This document shows, in pieces, positions 42,997-52,316 of a stretch of 64,000 nucleotides of DNA (the first letter of the stretch is position 1; each line of letters opens with the position of its first letter). Location of the stretch: NCBI GenBank assembly GCA_005776945.1, contig SXOB01000039.1, forward strand, positions 1 through 64,000, read 5' to 3'. Source of the stretch: Pseudomonadota bacterium. GTDB taxonomy: Bacteria > Myxococcota_A > UBA796 > GCA-2862545. Both the position numbers and the translations under genes were made by a program. The notes under the pieces were generated by a model that saw nothing but the letters and a program-made list of their open reading frames with translations, was not told the DNA's origin and made no database searches.

Positions 42997-45123
42997 TCAG
43001 CGCGTCCAACCCACGGTTGCAACGCCGGACTGCGTGACCCAAAGCCGTGCGTCGGCCGCCCAAGGGCCCGTCACGTGGGTCTCGCTGCCGCCGGGCCAGG
43101 TGATGTGCACGGCGTCGACGGTGTCGACGTCTCCGAGGCCGTAGATCAACGTCGCCGCGTCCTGGCCACCTTGGCCGTTTCCGCCGCTGACGTGGCGCAG
43201 CCAGCTGCCGCCGGGCGTGTCGATGACGACCGTGGCACCGAGACCCATCGTATTGGCGCCCGCGTCGCCGACGACCCGGACCTGGAACCAGCGACCCGTC
43301 GCGGCATCGTTGCGGAACAGCTCGTACGTCGCGAGGTCGGGGTCACCGTCATGGTCGACGTCGGCGGTCGACGCTCCCCACCCATTCTCGGTCGTGATGC
43401 CCGTCGTGTACGTGTCGAGCCGGAAGGTACCGTCGCCCTCGCCCCAGTAATAATCGGTCGGACGACCGTCGTAGACCGCCGTGATGACCATGTCGAGGTC
43501 GCCGTCCAGGTCGAAATCGGCGAGCGACGGCACGGAGTGCGTCTCCTGGTACCGAAGCCCTGCGGATTCTGAGGCGTCGGACCAGAACCCGCCACCTTCG
43601 TTGAGGAGCACCTTCGTGCGGTCGGAGAAATCGTAGAAACGGGGGTGCGCGAGATTCGCGTGGACGGCATCGAAATCGAGGTCGCCGTCGAGGTCGCCCC
43701 ACGCGCTGCCGATCGTGTGGCCGAAATAGCCTTCGGATTCGTCGCCGGCCAGGCCAGCCTCTTCCGCGCGCTCGATGACGGTGCCGTCTCCTTGATTTTC
43801 GTAGTACATGTTCGCGTACAACGTATAGTTGTTGATCAGCAGGTCGACGTCCCCGTCCTGGTCGGCGTCGACGGGTGCCGCGCCGCGACCGGATTTGTCG
43901 TCGTCGCCGTCAAATCCGCGGGTGCCCGACCAATCCTCGAAAAGGCCGTCGCCGAGGTTGTGCCAGACCCGGTCGTCGTAGGGCTTGAAGGTGTCCCAGC
44001 AGATCATATTGGCCAAATACAGGTCGAGGAGACCGTCGGCGTCGAGGTCCAGCCAACCGGCAGCTGCGGTCGCGGCCGTCTCGTAGGGGTCCTCCGTGCA
44101 GAAGGTGTCGGTCGTCGCATCCGTGATACCGCTGGCAGCCGTTTCGTCGGTGAAATGGCCGTTGCAGTCGCCTCGCAGCAGGTATTCAGGCCCCGAATAC
44201 CCTTCGTTGAAGCCGAACAGGTCCGGACAACCATCGCCGTCGTAGTCGCCCCAAACCGCGCCGCCGGCGGGCGCAAACTCGAGACCCGAGCCGGCTGTCA
44301 CGTTCACGAGGCTTCCGCCCTCGTTTCGCCACAGTTGCAATCCGCTCGCGACGACGTCGTCCCAGCCATCGTTGTCGTAGTCGCCCCACGACGTCCGGGA
44401 CCCGAAGGATGGGCCGGGCACGGGCTGGAAGGAGGCGTCTTCCGGGGCGCGGTCGTCGAGCCAGCGCACGTGCAGGCGGACCTTGTAGTCGTAGGGAAGG
44501 ATGACGGAGACACCGTTGTAATAGTTGGCGTCGAGCTCCGGGAAATTCCACGCGGCCCGACACGCGTCGAACGTCGCGCAGTAGGCATCCGTGATCGTGC
44601 CGTCCATCCACCACACGGGGTCCTTGGGCTTCTTCTTGAGGTGGGCGACATAGACCAGCCCTGGGTGGTCGATGGTGACGGGCTCCCCGAGGGCGTGGGT
44701 CGTGGTAACGCCGTCGACGATGTCGCCCGCGCACCGCGCCGACGTCGCGTACGGGTTCGGCGCGTCGAAGTCGAAGCCGTTGTACCCGAAATCCGGGTAG
44801 AGGCCGGCTTCTACGAGGTCTTCGTCGCCGAGTTTGGGCCCCAGGTTCGTCCACATGACGTCGAAACCGACGATTTGGGCGGGGTGGGGCAGCTCGAAGC
44901 GCGCGGCCTCCCACTGGGGCACTTCGGTCGTGTCCGTCCCGTAGTAGACCCAGCCGATGTCGAAGAGGGTCAATTCGGCGGGCCCGTCCGCGTTGTCCAG
45001 GATTTCCGTATCGGCTGGAAACTCGCCGGGGTCGGGGCAAGGGTCCGCCGCGGGCGCCGTCCCGGTGGTCGCGGGAACTTCGGTCGTCGTGGGTTCGGAA
45101 CATGCCATCCACCAGGCGATCAT
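42997..45123 (-). CDS. FG-GAP/VCBS and ASPIC/UnbV repeat lipoprotein
   Basis: 708 residues. ATG at 45123 has GGAGG six bases upstream and overlaps the methyltransferase stop (ATGA). The leader is MIAWWMAC, lipobox Cys8, no positive charge. A beta-rich N-terminal domain of about 230 residues precedes FG-GAP/VCBS calcium-loop repeats: WGDYDNDGWDDVV, WGDYDGDGCPDLF, VDADQDGDVDLLI, WGDLDGDLDFDAV, ADFDLDGDLDMVI, ADVDHDGDPDLAT. An ASPIC/UnbV domain ends the protein (GLGATVVIDTPGGSWLRHV, VHITWPGG). Predicted calcium-stabilised surface propeller of unknown ligand. Confidence 0.88.
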   Translation of the reverse strand: MIAWWMACSEPTTTEVPATTGTAPAADPCPDPGEFPADTEILDNADGPAELTLFDIGWVYYGTDTTEVPQWEAARFELPHPAQIVGFDVMWTNLGPKLGDEDLVEAGLYPDFGYNGFDFDAPNPYATSARCAGDIVDGVTTTHALGEPVTIDHPGLVYVAHLKKKPKDPVWWMDGTITDAYCATFDACRAAWNFPELDANYYNGVSVILPYDYKVRLHVRWLDDRAPEDASFQPVPGPSFGSRTSWGDYDNDGWDDVVASGLQLWRNEGGSLVNVTAGSGLEFAPAGGAVWGDYDGDGCPDLFGFNEGYSGPEYLLRGDCNGHFTDETAASGITDATTDTFCTEDPYETAATAAAGWLDLDADGLLDLYLANMICWDTFKPYDDRVWHNLGDGLFEDWSGTRGFDGDDDKSGRGAAPVDADQDGDVDLLINNYTLYANMYYENQGDGTVIERAEEAGLAGDESEGYFGHTIGSAWGDLDGDLDFDAVHANLAHPRFYDFSDRTKVLLNEGGGFWSDASESAGLRYQETHSVPSLADFDLDGDLDMVITAVYDGRPTDYYWGEGDGTFRLDTYTTGITTENGWGASTADVDHDGDPDLATYELFRNDAATGRWFQVRVVGDAGANTMGLGATVVIDTPGGSWLRHVSGGNGQGGQDAATLIYGLGDVDTVDAVHITWPGGSETHVTGPWAADARLWVTQSGVATVGWTR

Positions 45124-45794
45124 GTGCCCTCCCAGAACGTCGGGTCGTCGAGGCGCCAAATCGTCGTCGACATCTGCTCCGTAGCCTCGACCTCACGGTT
45201 CACGGACACGTCGTAGGTGGCGACGGCCGTCAGGCCCCGCGCCGGAAAGGCGGCGCGACGCGGGTCGCCAAACCACGCCGTCCCGCCCCGCCGCGTGATG
45301 GCTGCGGCGAGGCGGCCGACCCCGCGCGCCATGGCGGGCTCGTACAGCGCGTCGCCCGCAAGGAGCACATCGAAGAAAACGTCGCTCTCCGCGAGCAGGT
45401 CCTGCTGGCTGATGTCGACCTTCAGGCCGTTGCGGGTCGCATTTACGCGGGTCGCGGCGGTCGCGTAGGGGTCCACGTCTGAGCAGAGAACGTGGGCGGC
45501 CCCGGCGCGCGCCGCCGCAAGGCCGACGACGCCGGAGCCGCAACCCAAATCGAGGACCCTGTGGCCTTTGACGAGGTCAGGGTGGTCCAGGATGTGGCGG
45601 GCCAGCGCGAGGCCACCTGGCCAGGCAAACGCCCACCAGGGGGGCTCGAGCCCTGTGTTTTCGAGTTCAGCGGCGGTTGCGTTCCACAACGGGTCGAGCC
45701 GATGCGCAAGGGCGAGCGAGAACTCCGGAAGGAGGGGATGGACCGTCGGCCGCGTCCAGCCTTCGATCTGGCGATCTCTATCGGATTCGGGCAC
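45120..45794 (-). CDS. ETFB-KMT/METTL20-like class I methyltransferase
   Basis: 224 residues. SAM motif I VLDLGCGSGVVGLAAARAGA, preceded by PPWWAFAWPGGLALARHIL and followed by acidic motif CSDVDPYA. This arrangement, with the aromatic PPWWAFAW block, matches the family that methylates lysines of electron-transfer flavoprotein beta. It starts at GTG 45794, one base after the preceding stop. It lies between two secreted lipoprotein genes and is translationally coupled to one, an odd setting for a cytoplasmic modifier. Confidence 0.8.
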   Translation of the reverse strand: MPESDRDRQIEGWTRPTVHPLLPEFSLALAHRLDPLWNATAAELENTGLEPPWWAFAWPGGLALARHILDHPDLVKGHRVLDLGCGSGVVGLAAARAGAAHVLCSDVDPYATAATRVNATRNGLKVDISQQDLLAESDVFFDVLLAGDALYEPAMARGVGRLAAAITRRGGTAWFGDPRRAAFPARGLTAVATYDVSVNREVEATEQMSTTIWRLDDPTFWEGT

Positions 45795-45795
45795 G

Positions 45796-47127
45796 TCAGA
45801 AGTCGACGTCGAACGTCGTCAAGAAGATGGCGCATCGCCAGAAATGGGACGGTCCGGCGCCGCCGGTGCTGTCGCTGAGCACGAGGGTCGCCGCACCTTC
45901 TGGAAGCACGGCGTTGTAGACATAGTAGTCGAGGTCGGTCGGCTCTGTGCCCTGGTCGGACGGGGTGACGTCGTCGCCGTTGAGGTCGAGGACGGCCACT
46001 TGCAGCCCCGCTTCGGAGCCCCAGACCTCTGCCCAGCACCGAACGGACAACAACTCGTCGTCCTCCACCGTGACGTTCAGGTGGTCGACGTCGCCGGGAA
46101 TCCCGAATTGCCCTTCGGCGTAAAACGCGTGGTAGTCGGTGCCGCCGCCAGTCTCCAAGCCTTCTTGGACGAGGATCTGGGCCGTCAACGGGGCGTCGTT
46201 GGGCTCCGATTCGGGCTCGTAGGGCTCGCGCGACTCGCTCGTCGTCACGTACAAGACGGTCCATGCGTCGTCCCCACCGTCGCCGTCGGCGTCGGTGACG
46301 GTGAGCACGTGGTCGCCGTCGACGCTGTGCAGCAGGATGGCGGACCCATTGTCGAGGTCCGGCTGGACCGTGTAGACGGTTCCGTCTTCGCTTGCGCCCG
46401 TCACGTGGGGCGTGAGGCTGGAACCCGCATTGGCCAAGCCCACGACCTCGATGGGGGTATCGTCGAAGGCCATGTCGATTTCCACGATGTCGACGTCGCC
46501 AGGCTCCTCCATATGGACGCCGACGGCCCAGATCACGTTGCGTTCATCGACGTCGATGTCGATGGTGTCGCCAGGACCGTCGGGCTCTTCCACCACGGAG
46601 GTGAAGGACGTGAGGTTGACGGTGTAGGTAAAATCGGGTCCGCCGTCGGGGTCGCCGCCGTAGAAGCTCGAGGCGTCTTCCAGCACGATGTAGTAGGTGC
46701 CGGCCTCGGGGACGAAGGCGTACATCACGGTGTCGTAGGTGCTCACCGAGCCCGTCGCGTATTCGTCCATCTGCGCAATTTCAGAACCGGATTCGCGCAA
46801 GAGGCGGACGACGGTGTCGGCGCCGGCGCCCTCTTCGTCCGTGACGGTCTCGATGCGAATCCAGGTGGGGCCGTCGGCATTCCAAACGTAGAAGTCCACG
46901 TCGCCTGGCGGGTCGAAAACGCCGGCCTCCTCGAAGTCCATCGCGATGGAAAGGGCTTCCCCGAGGCTGTTGTCGCGGTCGCCGACGACGCATTCCTCGC
47001 GTTCACAGATCTCGCCGGTGACGCAATCGTCGTCGGTTTCGCAAACGAGGGGAGGGATGAGAAGCGTCGGCGGAAGCGTGGACTCATCGGGTTCATCCCC
47101 GCACGCGAAGAGCAGCAAGGCCAACAT
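45796..47127 (-). CDS. Secreted lipoprotein with PPC-like domains
   Basis: 443 residues. Start ATG 47127 is forced by an in-frame TAG at 47152-47154 with no other start codon between. Leader MLALLLFAC, lipobox Cys9. A Cys-rich segment follows (CETDDDCVTGEICEREEC, a small disulfide knot). Then come pre-peptidase-C-terminal-like domains: a first at about 50-165 (DVDFYVWNADGPTWIRIET then GTYYIVLED) and later repeats (GDVDIVEIDM, GDVDHLNVTV). Acidic and aromatic content suggest a calcium-rich surface environment. No catalytic domain was seen. Confidence 0.78.
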   Translation of the reverse strand: MLALLLFACGDEPDESTLPPTLLIPPLVCETDDDCVTGEICEREECVVGDRDNSLGEALSIAMDFEEAGVFDPPGDVDFYVWNADGPTWIRIETVTDEEGAGADTVVRLLRESGSEIAQMDEYATGSVSTYDTVMYAFVPEAGTYYIVLEDASSFYGGDPDGGPDFTYTVNLTSFTSVVEEPDGPGDTIDIDVDERNVIWAVGVHMEEPGDVDIVEIDMAFDDTPIEVVGLANAGSSLTPHVTGASEDGTVYTVQPDLDNGSAILLHSVDGDHVLTVTDADGDGGDDAWTVLYVTTSESREPYEPESEPNDAPLTAQILVQEGLETGGGTDYHAFYAEGQFGIPGDVDHLNVTVEDDELLSVRCWAEVWGSEAGLQVAVLDLNGDDVTPSDQGTEPTDLDYYVYNAVLPEGAATLVLSDSTGGAGPSHFWRCAIFLTTFDVDF

Positions 47128-47204
47128 GGGACCCCCAGCAGGTGAGCACCGCTAACCGAGCCCCAGCGGCGATCGCGGGGTACGTCGTCGCGTGGGGGGG
47201 GCCG
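47128..47204. promoter_or_regulatory. Divergent promoter region of the lipoprotein island
   Basis: 77 nt between divergent lipoprotein genes. On the minus strand GTTAGC (47156-47151) lies 23 nt before the PPC lipoprotein ATG. On the plus strand GGGTACG (about 47177-47183) lies about 20 nt before ATG 47205, with a G8 run as possible ribosome site. Confidence 0.35.
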
Positions 47205-49166
47205 ATGCGCCGAATTGCCTGGGTGACGCTGGCTTTGGCGTGCGGAACGACGGAGCAGATGCAGACGGACACCGAGACGCTCGTGTTCCAGTTTCCCGAC
47301 GAAGACGGCGACAGCATCATGGATCTGCACGAGGGTCGCGACACGGAGCGCGACTCGGATGCCGACGGCACGGCCGACTATGCGGATCTCGACAGCGATG
47401 AGGACGGCGTCCCTGACGCCGTCGAGGCCGGGGACGAAGACCCCGCGACTTGGCCATTCGACACGGATTTGGACGGCGCCGAGGACTTCATCGACGTCGA
47501 TGCCGACGGCAACTGCCTTCCCGATGCCCAAGAAGGCGGCGACGACCTCGACGGCGACGCGCACCCTGCCGCCTCTGACCTGGACGATGACGGCGACGGC
47601 ATCTCCGACGTCATCGAACTGGGTGCCGACTGCTCGGCGCCAGATTCCGACGCCGACGGAACGCCGGACTTCCAGGACCTTGACAGCGACGGCGACGGCA
47701 TCGGCGACGTCTTCGAAGGTGCCGTCGGAGCTTTCGACCCGAACCCGGCCGACACGGATGGCGACGGCACGCCCGATGTGCTTGACGACGATTCGGACGC
47801 CGACGGATTCCCGGACTCCGTCGAAGGGGGCGTCGACGACCCGCTGCTCGAACCCGTGGACACGGATTCGGACGGACTCTTCGACTTCGTCGACACGGAC
47901 TCGGACAACGACGGCCTGACCGACGACCGCGAGCGGGACGTTTGGCTCACGGACCCCTACAACAGCGACTCCGACGGCGACGGCTTCACCGACGGGTCGG
48001 AAGTCGCGGTCGGTACGGATCCACTGGACCCGGGCTCGATCATCGAAGGGGTCTACGTCGTCGTGCCAGAGCGCACGGACGTCATCGAGGCCTTCGAGTT
48101 CGAGCTGTCGGTACAGATGGGAGACGTCGCGTTCATCATCGACACAACGTGCTCGATGCAGTCCACGTTGGACGCCGTTTCGGGCGAATTTTCGAAGTTG
48201 ATTGACGAGATCGGGGACTCGATTCCCGACGCGGAATACGGCGCAGCAATCTTCGATGACTACGACTCCGCTGGCATGGGGAGTGGCGAGGACATTCCGT
48301 TCCGACTGGAGAACCAGATCACCTCGAATGACGGCGCTGTCCAGAACGCCCTCGATGGGCTCGTCCTTCACAACGGCGGCGACACGGTGGAGTCGGGGAT
48401 GGAGGCGTTGTACCAGGCGCTGAACGGGTACGGCTACGATCAGAATTGCGACGGCGGCTACGACAACGGCATCGACGTTCCCCCGTTCCAACCCGCGCCA
48501 TTTGACCCCTTCGGCGGAGCTCATCCGGGCTCGGACGATCCGGCGAGCCCTGGGGGTGGTGACCTCGGCGGGATGGGTTTCCGAGACGCGGCCCTGCCGA
48601 TTCTCGTCATCGCCACGGACGCCACGATGCGCAATGCGGCCGAGGGCGACACTCCGGGGGGCTGCCCGCAGGACGCGGCGACCGCCGACGTCATCAATGC
48701 CGCCAACGCCATTGGCGCGAAGATCATCGGCGTCTCGGTGGGGGGCTCGGCCGCCGTTACCCAAATGAACACCTTGGCGGACGGTACCGGCTCGCTCGCG
48801 GACATCGACGGTGACGGCTTCGTCGACGACCGCCTCGTGTTCCAATGGTCGGGCAGTTCTGCGCAATTTCGTTCCACGATCGTTGGCGCGATCGACGACC
48901 TCGTGGCGTCCATCCAATTCGAAGAGGTCACGCTCGAAGTGCTCGACGACCCCCATGGGTTTGTCGTGGACATCGAACCCGAAGCGATCGACGTCGCGGG
49001 GGCCATTCTTGGCGACGTCGTGAATTTCGATCTCACCTTCCGCGGGACCGTCGCGGCGAGCGACCAGGATCAACTCTATACCTTGACGCTGCAGGTCTTC
49101 GGCGACGGAACCGTGTTGCTCGACACGCTCGACATCTACGTCCTCGTTCCGGGCACGGAGGTCTGA
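47205..49166 (+). CDS. Thrombospondin type-3 repeat and vWA lipoprotein
   Basis: 653 residues. ATG at 47205 preceded by a G-run. Leader MRRIAWVTLALAC with Cys13, one of the few here with basic residues. About residues 28-300 are acidic TSP3-like calcium repeats (DSDADGTADYADLDSDEDG, DLDDDGDGISDVIE, DTDSDGLFDFVDTDSDNDG). A vWA domain follows with MIDAS D313-T-T-C-S317 and the downstream acidic IATDATM. The C-terminal 90 residues are a beta domain. The acidic repeat suggests a calcium-dependent stalk presenting the vWA head. Its stop is followed one base later by the next gene. Confidence 0.88.
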   Translation: MRRIAWVTLALACGTTEQMQTDTETLVFQFPDEDGDSIMDLHEGRDTERDSDADGTADYADLDSDEDGVPDAVEAGDEDPATWPFDTDLDGAEDFIDVDADGNCLPDAQEGGDDLDGDAHPAASDLDDDGDGISDVIELGADCSAPDSDADGTPDFQDLDSDGDGIGDVFEGAVGAFDPNPADTDGDGTPDVLDDDSDADGFPDSVEGGVDDPLLEPVDTDSDGLFDFVDTDSDNDGLTDDRERDVWLTDPYNSDSDGDGFTDGSEVAVGTDPLDPGSIIEGVYVVVPERTDVIEAFEFELSVQMGDVAFIIDTTCSMQSTLDAVSGEFSKLIDEIGDSIPDAEYGAAIFDDYDSAGMGSGEDIPFRLENQITSNDGAVQNALDGLVLHNGGDTVESGMEALYQALNGYGYDQNCDGGYDNGIDVPPFQPAPFDPFGGAHPGSDDPASPGGGDLGGMGFRDAALPILVIATDATMRNAAEGDTPGGCPQDAATADVINAANAIGAKIIGVSVGGSAAVTQMNTLADGTGSLADIDGDGFVDDRLVFQWSGSSAQFRSTIVGAIDDLVASIQFEEVTLEVLDDPHGFVVDIEPEAIDVAGAILGDVVNFDLTFRGTVAASDQDQLYTLTLQVFGDGTVLLDTLDIYVLVPGTEV

Positions 49167-49167
49167 G

Positions 49168-50214
49168 ATGCGCCCGTTTTCGTTCCTTTCGTTGTTCGCC
49201 TGTTCGGAGTCCGAGGTCGCGTTTCAAGACGTGCCGGAGCCGCTCGAGGGGGAATCCACGTTGTCTGGCCGCGTCTGTGACCCGAAGACCCAGACTTGGG
49301 TAAAGGGCGCGCTCGTCTACACGAACCTCACGGACACCGAGGGCGTGGTGCTCGAATCGCGGAGCGCGACGACGGACGCCGACGGGCGTTGGACGCTTCA
49401 GGAGTTGCCGGACGAGGTTCGGTACGGCGTGTGGGTGCAGTACCGGAACGAGATGCTCGACTACTTCGAGGTCGACATTCCCGACGGCGAGAACGTGAGT
49501 TTGCCGGACCCATTTTGTTTCGGCGGCAGTGCGTCCGCTGTGGCCGTCATTACGGGGGGTTGGGACGACCTGAGCACGTTGCTGCCTACGTTTGGGTTTT
49601 CCGACATCACAGTCATCAACGGGCAAAGCGGCGACGACCTCGTCGAGTTCCTGTCCGCTCCCGAAGCGCTGGCCGAGTACGAGACAATTTTCGTCGATGG
49701 TGGCACGCTCGAAAAGGACATCTTCTACGGCACGGATCCGGTGGTCGCGACCGTCACCGCCAACGTGGCGGCCTATGTCGAGGGCGGCGGTCGGCTGTTC
49801 GCGAGCGACTGGGCCTACGACGTCATCGAGCAAGTGTGGCCCAACCAGGTGGATTTCTTCGGCGATGACGCGGTTCCCGACGCGGCCCAAGTGGGCGAAC
49901 CAGCGCCGAAAGTCGTCGCTTCGCTGACGAACGGAGACCTGCTGGCGGCAGCGGGTGGCTCCGAAGTCGACGTGGCCTACGACGTGCCCGTTTGGCCGCT
50001 GATCACCTCCGCCAACGACGGCGTGGACGTCCTGATGATCGGCGACGCGCCCTACCGGGAAGGCTTCGACGTCTACGAGCAGGCCGGCGCGCCACTCGCC
50101 GTTCGGTTCTTCAAAGGCGACGGCGAGGTCGTGTTCACGACGTGGCGCATCGCGGCGAATGCGACGGGCCCGGTCGGCTCCGTGGCAGGCGCACTCGTCG
50201 CGGGTGGCTTCTAG
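49168..50214 (+). CDS. Lipoprotein with regulatory-like beta domain and GATase1/ThuA-like domain
   Basis: 348 residues. Leader MRPFSFLSLFAC, lipobox Cys12. Residues about 30-100 form a carboxypeptidase-regulatory-like beta sandwich (LSGRVCDPKTQTWVKGALV, TTDADGRWTLQELP). About 120-345 resemble a class-I amidotransferase/ThuA-like fold (AVAVITGGWDDLSTLLP, YVEGGGRLFASDWAYDVIE). The usual nucleophilic Cys of true amidotransferases is not evident, so it is probably a non-enzymatic or different-activity relative. Co-directional with the TSP3-vWA gene, one base apart. Confidence 0.72.
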   Translation: MRPFSFLSLFACSESEVAFQDVPEPLEGESTLSGRVCDPKTQTWVKGALVYTNLTDTEGVVLESRSATTDADGRWTLQELPDEVRYGVWVQYRNEMLDYFEVDIPDGENVSLPDPFCFGGSASAVAVITGGWDDLSTLLPTFGFSDITVINGQSGDDLVEFLSAPEALAEYETIFVDGGTLEKDIFYGTDPVVATVTANVAAYVEGGGRLFASDWAYDVIEQVWPNQVDFFGDDAVPDAAQVGEPAPKVVASLTNGDLLAAAGGSEVDVAYDVPVWPLITSANDGVDVLMIGDAPYREGFDVYEQAGAPLAVRFFKGDGEVVFTTWRIAANATGPVGSVAGALVAGGF

Positions 50215-50252
50215 GGAATCCACCCATGGGGCCGACGTACGCCGAATAGGCC

Positions 50253-52316
50253 CTACGGGGCGCCGTGGTAGTACGTCATCCATAGATCGCGGTCGGCAAT
50301 CCAGTCTTCGGTCCAGGCGCGCTCTTCTTCCCACTCGTATTCGTCGGGATGGGCCCAACCGAAGTAGTCCCAATAGGCCGACTCCCACTTCTGCCAATCG
50401 CGCGCGCAGCTGGGTTCGATTTCGGCGTAGGCGGCCGCGGTGACTTCAAGGATGCGGGCGTCGTCGAGCGCGCCACCTTCGCCGCGGTGTTCCTTCAGGC
50501 GCGCCCACAAGGCATCGGCCTGGGGTGGGTCGTCCTGCATGTGCCAGAACACGGCGTTGGTCCAGATGAAGTCGTTGTATACCTCCGGGCCGAAACGCGC
50601 GGTGTACCAGTTCTGCCCAAGCGCATGGTTGAAATCCCAGGGGGTGTAGCGGAACCGTCCGTCGAGCGGGTCTTCGTACAAATAGGCGTTCTTGCCGCCG
50701 GAGTCGTCGGCCGCCATCCAGTGGACGAGGGCGAACCAGTCCATGAACTCCAAGCGCGACAACCAGATGTCGGCCTCCGCGTCGAATTCTGCGTGCGTCG
50801 CCGAGCCCGTGAAGTCGGTCAGCGCCTCGATGGGCGCGAAGTCGTCGATGGGCTCGCCCTCCTTCTTCTCCCAACCCAGCGAGAGGGGAGCCTTGGCGCC
50901 GCCGGCGGCGTTGGTCAGGTAGAAATTGGCGTCGTGGCTGACGGACTTGAAGAGGTCGCCGGAGTCGTCGAAACCCATCTCGCGAAGGAACTCGTCGTCC
51001 ACGTGGTCGACGGCCGTGAACAGACCCTGGTAGACGCCATTGAGGTAAATCACCATGAACGCCGTTCGCGGCACGAGCCGGCCCTCGGGGTCCGTGAGCG
51101 CCATCGCGGCCCAGGCCTCGTAGACGAGCATCTGGCGAACGTAGGACACGTCGTCGAAGTTGGAAATGACGACGAGGTGGTCTTTGTTTTGGAGGCCGAT
51201 GTCACCAAGATCGATCTGGATGGGGTCGAATTCCAGGGTGTAGGACGGCTTGGTATAGCCGGCGGAGGCGGCTCCCCGAATCTTGATTTGACCTGCAAGC
51301 TCGGTCCCTTTGTACCAGGCGCGCATCGGGCTGTAGTACTGGTCCACCGGCCCGTCGGGGTCGAGGTGCAAAACGGGAAGGCCGTATTCTTCGTGGTAGC
51401 TCAACGGGTCCACGAGCACGTTGCCGGGGTCGCGCCAAGCGTCGGCCACCCATTGGGTGGTGACGGCGGTCTCCGGGATGCCAACGTGGTCGCTCGGTTC
51501 GACGGCGACGAGCAGGTCGTAGCGACCTGCGCCGTCGGTGCCGGGCGTCCAACTCAGCGCGCCGTCGGCGAGGGCGGGGCCCGGCAAGGTGCTGGCCAGC
51601 CGGGCCTCGAAGTCGGCGAGGAGGCCCGAGGTGCAGGCGACGGAGCCGACAACGGGCTCGGTTTCCATCGTGTACGGGTCCGTCAGCCCCCAGGTCGGGC
51701 CGCAGCCGGACGCCATCGGCACCGTCGGGCGGTCGTCGACGAGGTCGGCGGGTCCCTGGCTGACGCCCGGAGAGGGGACGCCGAGTACGAAGTCCGGATG
51801 GCCGTCGGCTTGCCTCGCGACGGCGAGGTCAGCGATGAGGGGACCATAGGGCAGGTGCTGAACCAGCGCACCGTTGTGCCAGAGCGCGAGGTCCCCGCCG
51901 TCTTTGCCGAGTTCGAAGCCGAGATGCATCGAGCCAAGGGCGGTTTCGCCGTCGGCGTACAGCACGAGCAGGGCGCCGGCCTCGAGCGTGCCGCTCAGGG
52001 CGTCGCCATCTTTCTCCTCGTCGTCTGAAAGCGACCAGTCCGAAAGGGTGATGGGCGAGTCCGACACGTTGACGAGCTCGATCCAGTCGGCCGCTTCGCC
52101 TTCGTCGTCGAGAAGGCCCGACACGTTGGACGCGACGAATTCGTTGATGAGGAGCGACGGTTCCGCGACGACCGGTGGCGGGACGTCCGTCGGATTCGGG
52201 GGGACGTCGGTCGTCGTGAGCGAGTCGTCGGTGGTCAGCGGCGCGGGCGGGTCGATGGTCGCCGACGTCACGACGATCGCGTCGGTCGCCGTACAGGCCC
52301 ACCAGACAAACATCAT
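50253..52316 (-). CDS. CotH-kinase-family lipoprotein with lamin-tail domain
   Basis: 687 residues. ATG at 52316 overlaps the preceding stop (ATGA), GGAG six bases upstream. Leader MMFVWWAC, lipobox Cys8. Lamin-tail domain at about 35-150 (LLINEFVASNVSGLLDDEG, ADWIELVNVSD). CotH-type atypical protein kinase domain follows in the second half: KIRGAASAGYTKPSYTLEF, QMLVYEAWAAMALTD, YLNGVYQGLFTAVDHVDDEF, and the metal-binding-like FRYTPWDFNHALGQN. CotH kinases phosphorylate spore-coat proteins in Bacillus; here it is probably outside the cytoplasm and the target is unknown. Confidence 0.85.
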   Translation of the reverse strand: MMFVWWACTATDAIVVTSATIDPPAPLTTDDSLTTTDVPPNPTDVPPPVVAEPSLLINEFVASNVSGLLDDEGEAADWIELVNVSDSPITLSDWSLSDDEEKDGDALSGTLEAGALLVLYADGETALGSMHLGFELGKDGGDLALWHNGALVQHLPYGPLIADLAVARQADGHPDFVLGVPSPGVSQGPADLVDDRPTVPMASGCGPTWGLTDPYTMETEPVVGSVACTSGLLADFEARLASTLPGPALADGALSWTPGTDGAGRYDLLVAVEPSDHVGIPETAVTTQWVADAWRDPGNVLVDPLSYHEEYGLPVLHLDPDGPVDQYYSPMRAWYKGTELAGQIKIRGAASAGYTKPSYTLEFDPIQIDLGDIGLQNKDHLVVISNFDDVSYVRQMLVYEAWAAMALTDPEGRLVPRTAFMVIYLNGVYQGLFTAVDHVDDEFLREMGFDDSGDLFKSVSHDANFYLTNAAGGAKAPLSLGWEKKEGEPIDDFAPIEALTDFTGSATHAEFDAEADIWLSRLEFMDWFALVHWMAADDSGGKNAYLYEDPLDGRFRYTPWDFNHALGQNWYTARFGPEVYNDFIWTNAVFWHMQDDPPQADALWARLKEHRGEGGALDDARILEVTAAAYAEIEPSCARDWQKWESAYWDYFGWAHPDEYEWEEERAWTEDWIADRDLWMTYYHGAP

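Noticed and set aside
46743-49073. 776-residue minus-strand open frame opposite the TSP3-vWA gene
   Set aside because: It is an antisense image of the acidic repeats, giving Val/Arg/Asp periodicity, and it overlaps two well-supported genes.
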